A stretch of 41,937 bases of DNA from CAYHPR01 sp964358895. Lineage in GTDB: Archaea; Micrarchaeota; Micrarchaeia; CABMEP01. The notes under the pieces are model-generated. The model made no database searches. It worked only from the letters and a program-made list of their open reading frames with translations, and was not told the DNA's origin. The position numbers and the translations under genes are program-made. Shown here piece by piece: positions 39,917 through 41,937 of this stretch. Positions within the stretch are counted from its first letter, which is position 1; each line of letters opens with the position of its first letter. The stretch lies in the NCBI GenBank assembly GCA_964358895.1, contig CAYHPR010000008.1, positions 1 to 41,937 on the forward strand. Reading direction: 5' to 3'.

Positions 39917-40600
39917 CTAAGATGAATATTTTTCATACTCTTTAATCTGGTCCAATAGTCTATGCACTGAAACTAACATTGCCTCTAAGGAAGTTAGTGA
40001 AAAAGTGGGGATAGTTTTCTCTGGATCGGTTGGCTGTAAAAGTTGAAATTTATCTCTTAGAACAGATCTGATTCGCATTGCAATTTCCTCTTTATTTTCA
40101 TTAATTGGATTCTCTATAAACTTAAGCCTAAGCTCTGAAAGGTTAAGGCACTTAAAGTGGTAGTCTATTTTCTCGCTAGTCTCTTTATCTCGGTATTTAA
40201 CCTCCTTCTTTTCTTCTTCCAAAAAGATTAGTGGTTCTAGTATACAGAGCTCCGTTCTTAATAGATTTCTTGTGTACACATCCCGTAGTTTTTCAAATTT
40301 AAGATACGGTTTAATTGATGCGAAATTTTCTGAAGAAAGAAGATTAGAAAAGTCTATTGTAAATTGCTCTAGATCTTTGTCCGTAATTGAATGCATTGAT
40401 GAACAAAAATTATCGCATAACTGAGCAAAGCTCTTTTTCTTAAATCTCTTTATTGGTTCATCCAATTTGCTTATTAAAAGAGTCAACTTTTCAAAGTCAC
40501 TACCTATATGATTTGACTCGGTTCTACCCCTAGCCTCTGAAAGCTCACTTAATCCAGATAGGATATCCCGATAGTCTCTGTCCTGGTGCAACACACCCAT
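39917..40600 (-). CDS. Orphan helical protein
   Basis: 227 residues, soluble, helical, with several Cys residues (for example CDNFCSS) and no membrane segment, signal peptide or recognised motif. A TATA box at 40621-40630 is centred 25 bases before ATG 40600, so it is expressed from its own leaderless promoter. It sits alone on the minus strand between aspS and the M24 peptidase, as the orphan at 2138 does between its neighbours. No flanking duplication is visible here. Confidence 0.65.
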   Translation of the reverse strand: MGVLHQDRDYRDILSGLSELSEARGRTESNHIGSDFEKLTLLISKLDEPIKRFKKKSFAQLCDNFCSSMHSITDKDLEQFTIDFSNLLSSENFASIKPYLKFEKLRDVYTRNLLRTELCILEPLIFLEEEKKEVKYRDKETSEKIDYHFKCLNLSELRLKFIENPINENKEEIAMRIRSVLRDKFQLLQPTDPEKTIPTFSLTSLEAMLVSVHRLLDQIKEYEKYSS

Positions 40601-40620
40601 AAGCTATTTACCTATTTGAG

Positions 40621-40630
40621 ATATATATAA
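40621..40630 (-). promoter_or_regulatory. TATA box of the orphan helical gene
   Basis: Minus-strand ttatatatat lies 25 bases before ATG 40600, back to back with the M24 gene promoter at 40659. Confidence 0.5.
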
Positions 40631-40658
40631 TTTTGGGAATAAGGCAGTAAAGAGAAAA

Positions 40659-40666
40659 CTTATTAG
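40659..40666 (+). promoter_or_regulatory. TATA box of the M24 peptidase gene
   Basis: The motif cttattag is centred 24 bases before ATG 40687. Confidence 0.45.
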
Positions 40667-40686
40667 CATACTGGCTAAATCTGTTT

Positions 40687-41763
40687 ATGAACAAACAAGC
40701 AGTTTTGAAACTGATGGCTGAAAAGAAGATAGATCTTATTATCTCTGCACATTTCAGCATACCGGATCCTAATTTGGTTTATCTCTCGGGGATTAAGAAA
40801 GGAACCTTTGAAGGTTCTTCCCTGTTTCTATGGAAAAATGGAAAACGCGTATTTTTCACATCTAGATTAGAGGAGAGCTTAGCAAAAAAACAGCTTAACT
40901 GCCCCGTGATTACGTATGGTAAGACTAACAAAAAAGCTAGTCAAATAATAAAAGAGATAGTCGGACGAGCTAGACAGATAGGGATTGATAAGTCTGGTTT
41001 AGGCGTTTACGATTTTGAATTTCTAAAGAGAATACTTAAAGGCAAAAAGTTTTTGGATGTCGGAAAGGAACTATCGAATATCCGATCTGTCAAAACAAAC
41101 GAGGAGATTAAAACTATAAGTAAAGCTTGCCGAATTAGTTCAAACGTTGCTGAAGAGATCCCTGACATAGTCAAGATTGGAATGACAGAAAAACAAGTTG
41201 CAGCAGAAATGGAAAAAAGAATGAAGGAATACGGCGGTGATGAAATTGCGTTCCCAACGATTGTTGCTAGCGGACCGAATTCTGCAATTCCGCATTCGAT
41301 AGCTGGAGACAGAAAAATAAGAAAAGGAGACTTCGTTGTTGCTGATTTTGGATGCAAGATTGACAATTACTGTTCAGACATAACCAGAACATTTGTCATA
41401 GGCAAACCCTCAGAAAAACAGATTAAAATTTACAATGCATGTTATGAAGCTCAAACAAAATGTGTTGACATGGTAAAAGAAGGAGCAAAAATTAATTCAA
41501 TCTGCGAAACTGCGGAAGAGATAACTAGCAAACATGCAAAAAGCATACACAGTCTCGGCCACGGATTAGGTATCCGAGTGCATGAGGCGCCAGGAATTGG
41601 ATCATATAACAAAAACCTGCTTAAAGCAGGAATGGTGATCACAATAGAACCAGGTGTTTACATTAATGGTTTTGGAGGCGTTCGAATAGAAGACGACGTA
41701 CTTGTGACAAAAACAGGTTGTAAGATTTTAACGAAAGCAACAAAAAAACTAGTTCAAATTTAG
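40687..41763 (+). CDS. pepQ: M24 metallopeptidase (Xaa-Pro dipeptidase/aminopeptidase)
   Basis: 358 residues. A creatinase-like N-terminal domain (1-125) is followed by a pita-bread catalytic domain. The five metal ligands are visible: Asp about 220 and Asp about 231 (ADFG and SDITRTF), His about 299 (GIRVHEAPG), Glu about 321 (TIEPGVYI) and Glu about 335 (GGVRIEDD). The substrate-binding SLGHGLG is also present. It should cleave Xaa-Pro peptide bonds in peptide turnover with two divalent metal ions. The ligase gene starts 27 bases downstream. Confidence 0.92.
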   Translation: MNKQAVLKLMAEKKIDLIISAHFSIPDPNLVYLSGIKKGTFEGSSLFLWKNGKRVFFTSRLEESLAKKQLNCPVITYGKTNKKASQIIKEIVGRARQIGIDKSGLGVYDFEFLKRILKGKKFLDVGKELSNIRSVKTNEEIKTISKACRISSNVAEEIPDIVKIGMTEKQVAAEMEKRMKEYGGDEIAFPTIVASGPNSAIPHSIAGDRKIRKGDFVVADFGCKIDNYCSDITRTFVIGKPSEKQIKIYNACYEAQTKCVDMVKEGAKINSICETAEEITSKHAKSIHSLGHGLGIRVHEAPGIGSYNKNLLKAGMVITIEPGVYINGFGGVRIEDDVLVTKTGCKILTKATKKLVQI

Positions 41764-41790
41764 ACTAACAAGAGTATCTCAAGGGAAACT

Positions 41791-41937
41791 ATGGATTTCA
41801 AAACATTTGCAGAAACAGCTGCCAAACTAGAAGAAACTAGCGGCAGGCTTGAAATGATTTCGATACTAGCTAAACTTTTTAAGAAAGCCAGTGAAAAGAA
41901 TATTGAAAAAATAGTGTATCTGCTCCAGGGGCAGATT
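41791..41937 (+). CDS. lig: ATP-dependent DNA ligase, 5' fragment
   Basis: The first 49 codons are present before the window ends. The peptide opens MDFKTFAETAAKLEETSGRL and continues through ISILAKLF to KIVYLLQGQI. This matches the start of the N-terminal helical DNA-binding domain of archaeal ATP-dependent ligases ('LE-x-T-x-x-R' and 'IVYLLxGxI/V'). The catalytic KxDG lies outside the window. It probably shares a transcript with the M24 peptidase and adds to the replication genes in this region. Confidence 0.75.
   Translation, partial: MDFKTFAETAAKLEETSGRLEMISILAKLFKKASEKNIEKIVYLLQGQI

Noticed and set aside
39917..40600. Homology between the helical orphans at 39917 and 2138
   Set aside because: Similar size and helical content, but no convincing aligned segment by eye.
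1..41937. tRNA, rRNA and CRISPR arrays
   Set aside because: No T-loop GTTCRANNC context with matching acceptor stems, no rRNA-like stretch and no regularly spaced repeats were seen; every gap over about 200 bases is accounted for above.

Overview
This window is about 42 kb of low-G+C archaeal chromosome. The archaeal assignment rests on the informational genes: an Orc1/Cdc6 initiator, a PCNA clamp, archaeal-type Glu-, Phe- and Asp-tRNA synthetases, Alba, a Fap7-type NMP kinase, a type 2 IPP isomerase and the start of an ATP-dependent DNA ligase. Small gene sizes, QAATEYL-type class III signal peptides and shortened versions of normally long proteins suggest a DPANN lineage (Micrarchaeota/Diapherotrites-like). 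That placement is inference. I found no rRNA, tRNA, CRISPR array or transposase gene. Many genes have an A/T-rich TATA box about 24-29 bases before the start codon, implying leaderless mRNAs. TTG and GTG starts are frequent, including on cdc6, pcna and gluRS.

Layout. 1-3.2 kb: a two-gene module of KaiC/RAD55-like proteins with degraded ATPase motifs, the first fused to a Ras/MglA-like GTPase. The 3' end of the second gene is duplicated on the far side of an inserted orphan gene. 3.2-8.6 kb: ABC exporter, winged-helix/coiled-coil protein, PrsW-type membrane protease. 8.6-13.1 kb: Fap7 kinase, two type IV pilin-like proteins, a Nudix hydrolase, and a four-CBS protein ending in a ribosome-hibernation (HPF-like) domain. 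13.1-17.4 kb: MEMO-family protein, CPBP protease, type 2 IPP isomerase, and an orphan made of about 17 thirteen-residue repeats. 17.4-21.3 kb: GluRS, a VapBC toxin-antitoxin pair with a visible operator, RNase Z, and an orphan that looks like an ADP-ribosyltransferase-fold protein. 21.3-24.9 kb: surface proteins, a zinc-ribbon microprotein and an MBL-fold hydrolase. 24.9-28.6 kb: pheS-pheT and an ACT protein. 28.6-36.8 kb: a shortened NFACT (RqcH-like) gene, cdc6, a probable replication origin, pcna, an alpha/beta hydrolase, and smc. 36.8-41.9 kb: Nudix, short DUF460, Alba, AspRS, an orphan helical protein, an M24 peptidase and the 5' end of DNA ligase.

How it fits together. Replication and chromosome genes (cdc6, pcna, smc, alba, ligase) cluster around a candidate origin at 30935-31149 and are interleaved with translation genes. 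Single orphan genes, each with its own leaderless promoter, sit between core genes like small insertions. In one case (1959-2953) the sequence shows the event directly. The features most worth following are the pseudo-KaiC/GTPase module with its tail duplication, the CBS-HPF protein, the 13-residue repeat protein, the ART-like orphan, the truncated RqcH and the origin.
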